The position numbers and the translations under genes were made by a program. This document shows, piece by piece, positions 15,877 through 23,789 of a stretch of DNA of 64,000 bases. The DNA is from Streptomyces sp. DH5 (lineage in GTDB: Bacteria; Actinomycetota; Actinomycetes; Streptomycetales; Streptomycetaceae). Where the stretch lies: assembly GCF_020873915.1 (NCBI RefSeq), contig NZ_JAHWGP010000013.1, positions 62,001 to 126,000 of the forward strand, given 5' to 3'. The notes below the pieces were generated by a model. That model did not search any database and was not told where the DNA came from. It was given only the letters and a program-made list of their open reading frames with translations. Within the stretch, counting starts at the first letter, position 1. Each line of letters begins with the position of its first letter.

Positions 15877-17388
15877 ATGACCCTGTCCGAGCTGTACGTG
15901 ACGCTGCTGATCGGCGGCGCCGTCCTGCTGGCCAGCATCGCCGCCGCCCGCACCGCCTACCGCGTCGGCCTGCCGAGCCTGCTGCTCTTCCTGGCGGTCG
16001 GCGTGATCGCCGGCGAGGACGGGTTCGGCCTGGAGTTCGACGACGCCCAGCTCGCGCAGGCACTGGGGACCGCCGCGCTGGGACTGATCCTCGTCGAGGG
16101 AGGCCTGAGCACCCGCTGGGACGACGTCCGCCGCCAGCTGGCCCCCGCCGGCGTGCTCGCCACCGTGGGAGTGGCCCTCTCGGTCGCGGTGACCGCGGCC
16201 GGCGCGCACTTCCTGCTGGGCCTGGACTGGCAGCTCGCGCTGCTCCTCGCGGCGATCGTCTCCTCCACCGACGCCGCCGCCGTGTTCGCCGTCCTGCGCG
16301 CGCTGCCGATGCCGGAGAAACTCCGCGGACTGGTGGAGGCGGAGTCCGGTTTCAACGACGCCCCGACCATCATCCTCGTCCTGGCCTTCTCCACCGCCAC
16401 CTCGGACCTGCCGAGCCCCGGCCCCCTCGTGGGCAACCTGATCTTCCAGCTCACGGTCGGCGGCACCCTGGGCGTGCTGATCGGACTCCTGGGCGTCACC
16501 GCGCTGCGCCACATCGCCCTGCCCGCCACCGGGCTCTACCCGCTGGCCACGGTCGGCTTCGGCATCATCGCCTTCGCCGCCGCCGGCGCGGTCAACGCCA
16601 GCGGCATCATCGCCGCCTACCTGTCCGGCCTGGTGCTCGGCAACGCCCAGCTGCCGCACCGTGCCGCCACCCGGTCCTTCGCCGAGGGCGTCGGATGGCT
16701 GGCGCAGATCGGCCTGTTCGTCATGCTCGGCCTGCTGGTCGACCCCAGTGAACTGACCTCCGCGATCATCCCGGCCCTGGTCGTCGGTTCGGTCCTGCTG
16801 CTCGTCGCCCGCCCGATCTCCGTCGTGCTGTGCCTGCTGCCGTTCCGGATCCCCTGGCGCGAACAGACGTTCATCTCCTGGGCGGGCCTGCGCGGCGCGG
16901 TGCCGATCGTGCTCACCACGTTCCCCATCGTCGCGGGGGTCGACGGGGCCCGCGACGTGCTCAACATCGTGTTCGTCCTCGTCATCATGTTCACCCTCAT
17001 CCAGGGCCCGACGCTGCCCGCCGCGGCCCGGCGCCTGGGGCTGGTCCGAACGGGGGCCCTGCGCGAGATCCAGGTGGAGACCGCGCCCCTCGACGTCCTG
17101 GACGCCGACCTGCTCACCGTCACCGTCCCGCCGGACTCCCGGCTGCACGGCGTCGCCGTCTTCGAACTGCGCCTGCCGCCGCCGACCGTCGTCACCCTGA
17201 TCGTCCGGGACGGCACCACCCTGGTCCCCGACCGGGAGACCGTGCTGCGCGCCGGCGACGAGCTCCTGCTCATCACCACCCCGCTGACCCGCGAGGCGGC
17301 GGAACGCCGGCTGCGCGCCGTCGGCCGTCAGGGGAAGCTGGCCCGGTGGCTCGGGGAGCAGGGGGCCCCGAGCATGAACGACGGCTGA
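15877..17388 (+). CDS. potassium/proton antiporter (CPA1, NhaP2/CvrA-like) with RCK_C tail
   Basis: A 503-residue membrane transporter with about 12 TM segments in residues 1-390. Conserved motifs include FLAVGVIAGEDGFG (TM2-3), ALGLILVEGGLSTRWDD, SSTDAAAVFAVLRALPMPEKL with the ion-site acidic residues, and ESGFNDAPTIILVL. A C-terminal TrkA-C/RCK_C regulatory domain follows at about 405-485 (LTVTVPPDSRLHG ... GDELLLITTPLTREAAERRL). It should expel K+ (or Na+) in exchange for H+, with the tail sensing a nucleotide or ion. It is the first intact transporter after the decayed permease and is followed by a second antiporter, suggesting a locus devoted to cation/pH balance. Confidence 0.9.
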   Translation: MTLSELYVTLLIGGAVLLASIAAARTAYRVGLPSLLLFLAVGVIAGEDGFGLEFDDAQLAQALGTAALGLILVEGGLSTRWDDVRRQLAPAGVLATVGVALSVAVTAAGAHFLLGLDWQLALLLAAIVSSTDAAAVFAVLRALPMPEKLRGLVEAESGFNDAPTIILVLAFSTATSDLPSPGPLVGNLIFQLTVGGTLGVLIGLLGVTALRHIALPATGLYPLATVGFGIIAFAAAGAVNASGIIAAYLSGLVLGNAQLPHRAATRSFAEGVGWLAQIGLFVMLGLLVDPSELTSAIIPALVVGSVLLLVARPISVVLCLLPFRIPWREQTFISWAGLRGAVPIVLTTFPIVAGVDGARDVLNIVFVLVIMFTLIQGPTLPAAARRLGLVRTGALREIQVETAPLDVLDADLLTVTVPPDSRLHGVAVFELRLPPPTVVTLIVRDGTTLVPDRETVLRAGDELLLITTPLTREAAERRLRAVGRQGKLARWLGEQGAPSMNDG

Positions 17389-17588
17389 CGAGCCGGACGA
17401 GCCCGACGAGCCGAAGCGAGCGCCCCGCAACGGATGACCGCATGACTTTCGCCGGACAACCATGCGAATGCGATGTATAAGTATTTCGCCGTACGGTAAA
17501 CTTCTTAACCGAGCCCGGGCGCTCCAATGAGCGGCCATATGCTCAGTTCGTGAGATGCGGATCTCGTATGCGACGAGGGGAACGTGAC

Positions 17589-17681
17589 ATGCACCGACGT
17601 GCCACGCACCGGCCCGTACGCATCGACAACACCGCCCGCGACAGCGTCCCCGAACCGGGTACCGCCCTCCCCGGCGCCTGA
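17589..17681 (+). CDS. candidate 30-codon upstream ORF in the antiporter leader
   Basis: ATG at 17589 is preceded by GAGGGGAA at 17575-17582, 6 nt away, which is a strong ribosome binding site. It encodes 30 residues starting MHRRATHRPVRIDNTARD and ends at TGA 17679-17681. It sits in the 501-bp gap (17389-17889) before the CPA2 antiporter. Upstream is an AT-rich patch (about 17475-17510, with TAAACT near 17497) that may be the promoter, and just before the ORF are small inverted repeats (GAGAtgcggaTCTC). I recognise no homologue. It may be a leader peptide or a chance ORF. Confidence 0.4.
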   Translation: MHRRATHRPVRIDNTARDSVPEPGTALPGA

Positions 17682-17889
17682 CACCCCGGCCCGCACCCAC
17701 CGCGCACACCACCGGGTGCCCCCTGCCTGAACGCGGACCGCCGTTCCGCCGACGACGGGCCCTGCCCGCCCGGGCGCCGCCGCCTCGCCGCTGACTTCTG
17801 CCGCTGCTTCCCGCAGCCACTTCCCGCAGTCACTTCTTGCCACCCCCAGGCACTGACGCCGCCGTCACCGAACCGGAGGACCGACGCCC

Positions 17890-19119
17890 GTGCACAACAC
17901 CGCCGCCATGCTCATCGAACTCGGCGCGATCATTCTCGCCCTGGGCCTGCTGGGCCGCCTCGCCGGACGCATGGGCTTCTCACCCATCCCCCTCTACCTC
18001 CTGGCCGGACTCGCCTTCGGCCACGGCGGCATCCTCCCCCTGCAGGCCAGCGAGGAGTTCACCGCCACCGGTGCCGAGATCGGCGTCATCCTGCTCCTGC
18101 TCCTCCTCGGCCTCGAGTACAGCGCCTCGGAACTGGTCACCAACCTCAAGACCCAATACCCCTCCGGCGCGGTCGACTTCGTCCTCAACGCGGTACCCGG
18201 CGCCGTGGCGGCGCTGATCCTCGGCTGGGGCCCGGTGGCCGCCGTCGCGCTGGCCGGCGTCACCTGGATCTCGTCCTCCGGCGTCATCGCCAAGGTCCTC
18301 GGCGACCTGCGCCGGCTCGGCAACCGCGAAACCCCCGTGGTGCTCGGCGTCCTCGTCATCGAGGACCTCGCCATGGCCGTCTACCTGCCGATCCTCACCG
18401 CCCTGCTGGCCGGCGCCGGCCTGGCCGGCGGCTCCGTCACCCTGCTGATCTCGCTGGGCACCGTCGGCGCGGTCCTCTACCTCGCCCTGCGCCACGGCCG
18501 GCTGATCAGCCGAGCGGTCTCCTCCGACAACTCCGAGATGCTGCTGCTGGTCGTCCTCGGCCTGACCCTCCTGGTCGCCGGCCTCGCCCAGGAACTGCAA
18601 GTCTCCGCCGCCGTCGGCGCGTTCCTCGTCGGGATCGCGCTGTCCGGCGAGGTCGCCGAGGGCGCGAGCAGCCTCCTCACCCCGCTGCGGGACCTGTTCG
18701 CCGCCGTCTTCTTCGTCTTCTTCGGCCTGTCCACCGACCCGTCCGACATACCGCCCGTCCTGCTGCCGGCCCTGCTCCTCGCCGTCGTCACCGCACTCAC
18801 GAAGATCGCCACCGGCTGGTACGCGGCACGCCGCGCGGGAATCCGGGGCGCGGGCCGCTGGCGTGCGGGCGGCACCCTGGTCGCGCGGGGCGAGTTCTCC
18901 ATCGTCATCGCGGGCCTCGCCGTCGGCGTCGAGCCCCGCATCGGTCCCCTGGCCACGGCGTACGTGCTGCTCCTGGTCGTCATCGGCCCGCTCACCGCCC
19001 GCTGGACCGAGCCCCTGGCCCGCCGCCTCACCCGCCGCCCGGCCGCCCACCCGGCGGCGGACCCCGCCGACCCCGCGGACGAGGACCGCACGGAACCCGC
19101 GACCCACGCCCACGCCTGA
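17890..19119 (+). CDS. cation:proton antiporter (CPA2, KhtU/KefB-like)
   Basis: A 409-residue, about 12-TM antiporter without a C-terminal TrkA-N domain. Family features: GLLGRLAGRMGFSPIPLYLL, the TM3 AFGHGGILPL, ILLLLLLGLEYSASEL, TWISSSGVIAKVL with the ion-site region, VLVIEDLAMAVYLP (Glu-Asp pair) and TLVARGEFSIVIAGLA near the end. It should exchange K+ (or another cation) for H+. The GTG at 17890 is set by GGAGGA about 9 nt upstream. The missing regulatory domain is probably supplied in trans by the convergent RCK_C protein at 19178-19666, as in Bacillus KhtTU. A long leader with a small ORF lies upstream. Confidence 0.9.
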   Translation: MHNTAAMLIELGAIILALGLLGRLAGRMGFSPIPLYLLAGLAFGHGGILPLQASEEFTATGAEIGVILLLLLLGLEYSASELVTNLKTQYPSGAVDFVLNAVPGAVAALILGWGPVAAVALAGVTWISSSGVIAKVLGDLRRLGNRETPVVLGVLVIEDLAMAVYLPILTALLAGAGLAGGSVTLLISLGTVGAVLYLALRHGRLISRAVSSDNSEMLLLVVLGLTLLVAGLAQELQVSAAVGAFLVGIALSGEVAEGASSLLTPLRDLFAAVFFVFFGLSTDPSDIPPVLLPALLLAVVTALTKIATGWYAARRAGIRGAGRWRAGGTLVARGEFSIVIAGLAVGVEPRIGPLATAYVLLLVVIGPLTARWTEPLARRLTRRPAAHPAADPADPADEDRTEPATHAHA

Positions 19120-19177
19120 CCGCTCCTGGACACGGCCCGGACCGCCCCCGGGCACCGGCCCGGACCGGGGCCGGGCG

Positions 19178-19666
19178 TCACTCCCGGCCGAGGATCCCGG
19201 CGGCCACCCCGACACCCTCACGGGTGCCGATCACGATCAGGGTGTCACCGCCGGCCAGCCGGAAGTCCGGCCCGGGCGACGGGACGGCCTCGGACCGGCG
19301 CAGTACGGCGACCACGGACACCCCGGTGTCCGTACGCATCCGGGTGTCCCCCAGCGGCCGCCCGCTCCAGTACGACCCGGCCGGCAGCTCGATCCGCTCG
19401 GCGACCAGGCCCAGTTCGGCCGTCGCCAGCAGGTTCGGGCTGTGGTGGGCGGGCATCACGGCGTCTATCACCGCCCCCGCCTCCTCGGCGGTCATCCGCA
19501 GCGACAGGGCGGTGGCGTCCGGTTCGTCCGTGCGGTACGTGTTCAGCGTCCGGGACCCGTCGAGATGCGCGATCACCGACAGCCGCCGCCCCTCCCGCGT
19601 GGCCAGGTCGTACCGCACACCGATCCCCGGCAACGGCGTGTGCCCCATGCGCGCGGCGCCGCCCAT
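19178..19666 (-). CDS. KhtT-like RCK_C (TrkA-C) regulator of the antiporter
   Basis: A 162-residue soluble protein with an N-terminal KhtT-type domain (TPLPGIGVRYDLATREGRRL, GIG signature) and a C-terminal TrkA-C domain (about residues 80-160: LGLVAERIELPAGSYWSGRP ... AGGDTLIVIGTREGVGVAAG). In the KhtT/CpeA family this domain binds a cyclic dinucleotide (c-di-AMP) and gates the partner antiporter. Here it is convergent with the CPA2 gene, 59 bp apart, rather than in an operon, so the partnership is inferred. ATG at 19666 has AGGGGG 6-7 nt upstream; an internal Met at residue 7 is an alternative. Confidence 0.85.
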   Translation of the reverse strand: MGGAARMGHTPLPGIGVRYDLATREGRRLSVIAHLDGSRTLNTYRTDEPDATALSLRMTAEEAGAVIDAVMPAHHSPNLLATAELGLVAERIELPAGSYWSGRPLGDTRMRTDTGVSVVAVLRRSEAVPSPGPDFRLAGGDTLIVIGTREGVGVAAGILGRE

Positions 19667-19826
19667 GACCGTCCCCCTGCAAGAAGTGAGTGCCCCTACG
19701 GGGCCATGACCGACGGCACCCTACGTCACTGCCCTCCGTCCCCGTAATCCACCCCGTCGGCTGTCGGTGCCCCGTACTAGCGTGCTCGCGACGTCCCGTC
19801 GATCCTTGCGCGCTTGAGGAGCCACG

Positions 19827-20636
19827 ATGCCCGCAGACGTACCCGAGCCGCCCGCGAAGAATCCGCGCACCCTCATACCGGAGTACGCGGACCTCGCCCG
19901 GGAAGCCACCGTCCTCAACCCGGAACCCGGCGATCCCGGTGTGCGGGAGAGCTCGCTGGGAGGCAAGCCGCTGTGGCCCGCGGACGAGCCGTGGCCGTAC
20001 TGCGCGCAGGAGGGCCACTGGACGTACGGGTCCGACCCGCGCAACCACACCGAGATCGTCCCGGGCGCGGTGCCCATGGTGCCGGTCCTCCAGCTCTTCG
20101 CCCGTGACGTACCGGGGTTGGCGTTCCCGGAGGGGAAGGACCTGCTGCAACTGGTGTGGTGCGCGCTGATCCACGAGGAGGACCCGCAGGGGCTGGTGTT
20201 GCCCCGGCTGTACTGGCGCAACGAGGCGGAGGTCGTCGCCGGCGGGCTGCTGTCCGAGATCCCCGAGGTGAGCGAGGGCGAGTACGACGAGGACAACATG
20301 CCGGAATCCTCCACCCTGTCCCCGGCCACCGCGGAGGACTTCCCGAGCCGGCACGACCTGCCCGAGGACATGCCGGAGACCGGGGGATGCCGTCTCCCGC
20401 TGCCCGCGGACGGCTCCCTGTGGCCACCCGGCTCCCACGTCGTCGCGACGAAGGCCGGCGGCTGGCCCGCCTGGACGCAACCCGCCGACTGGCCGGACTG
20501 CGCGAGCGGACACCGCATGGAACACCTGCTGACCATCACCGGCGACATCCAGTTGGGCGACTGCGGCGGCGTCTACTTCTTCCACTGCCGGCAGTGCCCC
20601 GGCCACCCCTGGGACTGGCGCTTCGACTGCCACTGA
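19827..20636 (+). CDS. DUF1963-like protein
   Basis: A 269-residue soluble protein. The motif SSLGGKPLWPADEPWPYC near residues 43-60, then VPMVPVLQLFARDV, resembles the GGxPxLPxGxxWPxC...LAQI pattern of DUF1963 (YwqG-like) proteins. The C-terminus has a second conserved block (GDIQLGDCGGVYFFHC, then CPGHPWDW), with several Cys/His that could bind metal. Function unknown; such proteins are sometimes part of polymorphic-toxin immunity repertoires. No toxin is seen beside it. ATG at 19827 is preceded by GAGGAG. Confidence 0.75.
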   Translation: MPADVPEPPAKNPRTLIPEYADLAREATVLNPEPGDPGVRESSLGGKPLWPADEPWPYCAQEGHWTYGSDPRNHTEIVPGAVPMVPVLQLFARDVPGLAFPEGKDLLQLVWCALIHEEDPQGLVLPRLYWRNEAEVVAGGLLSEIPEVSEGEYDEDNMPESSTLSPATAEDFPSRHDLPEDMPETGGCRLPLPADGSLWPPGSHVVATKAGGWPAWTQPADWPDCASGHRMEHLLTITGDIQLGDCGGVYFFHCRQCPGHPWDWRFDCH

Positions 20637-20660
20637 CAGCCGCGCCACCCGGGCCGCCCC

Positions 20661-21785
20661 TCAGGACCGTGTGGCGCTCCCGCACCCCGCGTCGCCGGCC
20701 TCCCGCATGCGTGTCTCCATCGACGTGCTCCGGTCGTACGGGTCGACCGCGGGCCCGTCCCCCGGGCGCGAGGTCGCGCGCTCCGCGCCGAACTCGGGGG
20801 TGAGGTAGCCGGTGAAGGTGTCGCAGCCGCCGTTGGTGGAGTCCACCTTGTAGGAGACGAGGGAGAACGTACCCGGTTCGACGAAGACCTTCTCCGGGTC
20901 GTCCCAGCTCATCACGACCTCGCGGCGCACGATGGTGCGCACCACCTCGTCACTCCCCGCGGCGGCACGTACCACGGGATACACGTAGGTGACATCCGTG
21001 GTCACCTCCACCGCCCCGAGCCTGCCCTCCCGGTACGTGATCCGCCCCCGCGTCTTCACCACGTCCCCGACCAGCCGCACCTCCGTCCCCTCGAACCGGC
21101 TGAACAGCAGCAGGGGATCGTTCTCCCGGCTGGGCGCGCGGAACGCCGCCGCCAGGTAGTCCCGCACATCCCGCTGATGGGGATTGATCGACGCGATCGC
21201 CTTCTCCGGCCGCTCCCCGCGCAGCACACCGGGATCCAGACTGGACGCGGCAAGGAAGTCGCGGGTCCTCTCGAGCGCCCGGGCGACCTGCCCCTTGCTC
21301 ATCCAACCGGTCGCCCGGGCCTCGGGCATCCCGATCCCCGCCGTCCCGTCACCCCACCGCGCCGCGGGCGACCCCCGGAACGGCCGCTCCGGAGTGGGAC
21401 CTTGGGCGGACGCCGCCGTCGGCGGCGGCTGATCCGGACGCGCCGACTCCACACCGAGCGGCGCACCCTCCCCGCCTCCGCTTCCTCCCCCGAACCACCC
21501 GGACACCCGCCCCGGATCCAACGCCACGACCACCAGAGCGACCGCGGCCAGCAGACCGACGACGTACCAGCCCTTGCCCCGTCGCCGCGGGGCCGGCCGG
21601 TGACCCCGCCACGGCTCCGGCGGCCCGCTCTCCTCCCGCAACCGCCGCGCCACCATCCGGGCCCGCGCCGACGGCTCCTCGGGCGCACCCCTGGTCCCCG
21701 CCTCGGCGTCACGAAGGAAGCGCTCCCACTCCTCGTCCGGTATGGACTCCCCGCCCTTGCCCACGTCGGGCCCCGCCCTTCTCAC
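20661..21785 (-). CDS. conserved Streptomyces one-TM protein of unknown function
   Basis: A protein of about 374 residues with a cytoplasmic, charged N-terminus (IPDEEWERFLRDAEAG), one TM (WYVVGLLAAVALVVVALDPG) and a Gly/Ser/Pro linker. The outside domain contains a single Cys pair (GGCDTF and AGCGS). The N-terminal motif DEEWERFL is shared by many Streptomyces membrane proteins of this kind. I do not recognise a catalytic motif. Start: GTG at 21785 has GGGGAGGGG 8 nt upstream. TTG at 21836 adds 17 residues without a ribosome binding site. Upstream lies a cluster of CACGTG palindromes. Confidence 0.7.
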   Translation of the reverse strand: MRRAGPDVGKGGESIPDEEWERFLRDAEAGTRGAPEEPSARARMVARRLREESGPPEPWRGHRPAPRRRGKGWYVVGLLAAVALVVVALDPGRVSGWFGGGSGGGEGAPLGVESARPDQPPPTAASAQGPTPERPFRGSPAARWGDGTAGIGMPEARATGWMSKGQVARALERTRDFLAASSLDPGVLRGERPEKAIASINPHQRDVRDYLAAAFRAPSRENDPLLLFSRFEGTEVRLVGDVVKTRGRITYREGRLGAVEVTTDVTYVYPVVRAAAGSDEVVRTIVRREVVMSWDDPEKVFVEPGTFSLVSYKVDSTNGGCDTFTGYLTPEFGAERATSRPGDGPAVDPYDRSTSMETRMREAGDAGCGSATRS

Positions 21786-21930
21786 CCGCCCCGGCCCCTC
21801 CCCAGGGCCGGTCACTGTCCGCGCATCATCACACAACGCGGCCAGGCGCCATGATCACCACCGCACAGGGCACCGAGGCGCACACCTCGGCGCCGCTCAG
21901 GACGGCGCGGGTCGGCGCCAGGCAGCCGAA

Positions 21931-22030
21931 CGAGCACGTGCTCGACTGGGAGACCCCAGCCGAGCACGTGCTCGGACTGCTCATCACTCGACCGGCCCAC
22001 CACGTGGCCCGCCGAACCCATGGGCACGTG
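21931..22030. promoter_or_regulatory. cluster of CACGTG palindromes
   Basis: CGAGCACGTGCTCG, a perfect 14-bp palindrome, occurs at 21931-21944 and 21961-21974, exactly 30 bp apart. Two more CACGTG cores follow at 22001-22006 and 22025-22030. The cluster lies in the 297-bp gap between two minus-strand genes, about 150 bp upstream of the start at 21785. An operator array for the membrane-protein gene is the simplest reading. No regulator gene is adjacent. Confidence 0.6.
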
Positions 22031-22082
22031 AGGCACCCCTCACGGCATTTCGGCCCGGCCGGTGACGCAGAGCGGCGGAAAC

Positions 22083-23480
22083 TCAGTCCGAGACGACGTC
22101 GACCACGACCGAGCCGTAGGCGTAGGCGTGCCGGGAGTCGCCGTAGTACTGCACCGTGTACTGGACGGCGCCCTTGGCCCTCGGCTGGTCGGTGTAGCTG
22201 AACGTGCCGTCCGCGGCGACGCTCGCGGAACCGATGAGCGTGCCCTCACCCGCCATGGGGTCGTCGATCCGCCAGACGTCCACGGTGTTCCCGGCGCCGA
22301 AGCCCACGGGTGCTTCGAGCTGCCCGGTCAGGGTGAGGTCCTGGTTCCGCGGTGACGAGGCCGGAGCCTGCAGGGTGACCGTGGTGGGGACCTTCGGGTG
22401 GTCCAGGACCCGCAGCGTGAGGGACGACGTCCCGCTGGTCTCGGTGACCGCGAAGATCCGGCTGCCGTCCGGAGCCCAGGCGAGCCCCCCGGACACGAGG
22501 GTGGTGTCGGCGTAGTCGGACGGCTCCGGGAAGTCCCAGGCCGTGTAGGCCGTGGGGTCGCCCTGCGCGAACAGGTGGACGTCGGACGAGGACGGCCCGT
22601 AGACGCCCGCCGCCACCGTGCCGACGGGGTCGATGGCCACCGCGGTGGGGGACCAACTGGTGGTGTGGATGCCGTCGTCCGCCAGGTCGTCCGTGCGCAA
22701 CACCTGGTGGTAGTGGGCCGCGGCGCAGGCGATGACGACCTGTCGGCCGTCCGGGGTCAGGGCGACGTCCTGCAGGCTTTCGCACCCGTCGGGCCCCGGA
22801 CTGACGCGCGTCGCCCGGTTGTCGGCCCGGCCGTTGCCCACGTCGTACACCGCCACGGCGGCCGCGTTGCCGTCGGACTCGGCCGCCACGAGAGTGTTCG
22901 GATCCTGCGGCACGGCGGCCAGGCGGGGCGAGCCCCGGAACGTGTCGAGCCCCTGGCCCGCCGCGACGACCGGCTGTGCGCCGCTCAGGTCCAGGGAGCC
23001 CAGGGCGCCCCTCCAGCTGTCGAGGCTGTAGCCGAACCAGATCCTGTCTCCGGCCAGCGCGAGGGACGTCGGACCGGCATAGGCGCCGGCGCCGGTACCG
23101 GTGTCGTACCGGGCGGTTTCCTGCAGCGTGACGGTGTCGATCGCGGCGATCGCACCGGCGTCGCGCAGCGCCACGTACAGCGTCCCCGAGTCGCTGGACA
23201 GCGCGAGTCCCCAGGCGCCGTCCACACCGCTGATCTGCTTCACGACCCGGCCCGTGTAGTCCGTCACCAGGACGCTGTCACCGAACGGGTCGCTGAGGAA
23301 AACCAGTTGATGAGCGGCGTCGACGGCCATGTCCCGATACGAGTTGATCGGTAGCGGGTTGTTGGTGTCCGCGGCGGCCGTGGTCGTCCCGAGGCCGAGG
23401 AGTGAAAGGCTCAGAGCAGCGGAGAGCGTCGCTCTTTCCAGGAAATGTCTTATGCGCACGTGGTCGTTCGCTTCCTTCAT
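22083..23480 (-). CDS. secreted beta-propeller protein with C-terminal Ig-like domain
   Basis: A 465-residue exported protein. The signal peptide is in residues 1-37 (basic MKEANDHVRIRHFLERAT, hydrophobic LSAALSLSLLGLGTTTAAA, likely cut after AAA). Residues 40-350 carry YVTN/SMP-30-like propeller blades (DMAVDAAHQLVFLSDPF, LALSSDSGTLYVAL, DVALTPDGRQVVIAC, GLAWAPDGSRIFAV). Residues 370-465 form an Ig-like/Bacterial-Ig domain (PTTVTLQAPASSPRNQDLTLTG ... YTVQYYGDSRHAYAYGS). No catalytic motif is seen. It is probably a cell-surface or matrix protein for binding or adhesion. It is divergent from the DUF4241 gene across a 309-bp region. Confidence 0.85.
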   Translation of the reverse strand: MKEANDHVRIRHFLERATLSAALSLSLLGLGTTTAAADTNNPLPINSYRDMAVDAAHQLVFLSDPFGDSVLVTDYTGRVVKQISGVDGAWGLALSSDSGTLYVALRDAGAIAAIDTVTLQETARYDTGTGAGAYAGPTSLALAGDRIWFGYSLDSWRGALGSLDLSGAQPVVAAGQGLDTFRGSPRLAAVPQDPNTLVAAESDGNAAAVAVYDVGNGRADNRATRVSPGPDGCESLQDVALTPDGRQVVIACAAAHYHQVLRTDDLADDGIHTTSWSPTAVAIDPVGTVAAGVYGPSSSDVHLFAQGDPTAYTAWDFPEPSDYADTTLVSGGLAWAPDGSRIFAVTETSGTSSLTLRVLDHPKVPTTVTLQAPASSPRNQDLTLTGQLEAPVGFGAGNTVDVWRIDDPMAGEGTLIGSASVAADGTFSYTDQPRAKGAVQYTVQYYGDSRHAYAYGSVVVDVVSD

Positions 23481-23674
23481 GAGGGCGTCGTCTGACGGTG
23501 AGCTCCGCCGAAGGCACGACGAACACAGCAGTCAGGCACAGTGCTCGTCACTGCCACTGTCCTGATCGACAGGCGGCACTTACCCAGCGCAGCCGCCCAC
23601 GCAGACGTCACACGCCCGGATCACACGGGCGCACGCTGATCCACTGCACTCTCCGGGTGCCGGGATGCGAACCC

Positions 23675-23759
23675 GTCTGCTCGGGCGGCCCCGAGCGGAC
23701 CATCGTCTCCGCCGGCCGGGACGAGGCCATGCCTCGCTGTCGGAGGTGCCGGTTATGGT
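23675..23759 (+). promoter_or_regulatory. hairpin, inverted repeat and -10 before the DUF4241 gene
   Basis: Within the 309-bp divergent region (23481-23789) there is an 11-bp hairpin (23675-23685 with 23690-23700). Next is a perfect inverted repeat CGAGGC-CAT-GCCTCG at 23722-23736, where a -35 would lie. A TATGGT -10 follows at 23754-23759, about 30 bp before the ATG. The repeat is placed to act as an operator. No regulator is identified. Confidence 0.4.
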
Positions 23760-23789
23760 GTGGCGGCCGGTGGAGCCAGAGGGAGACTC

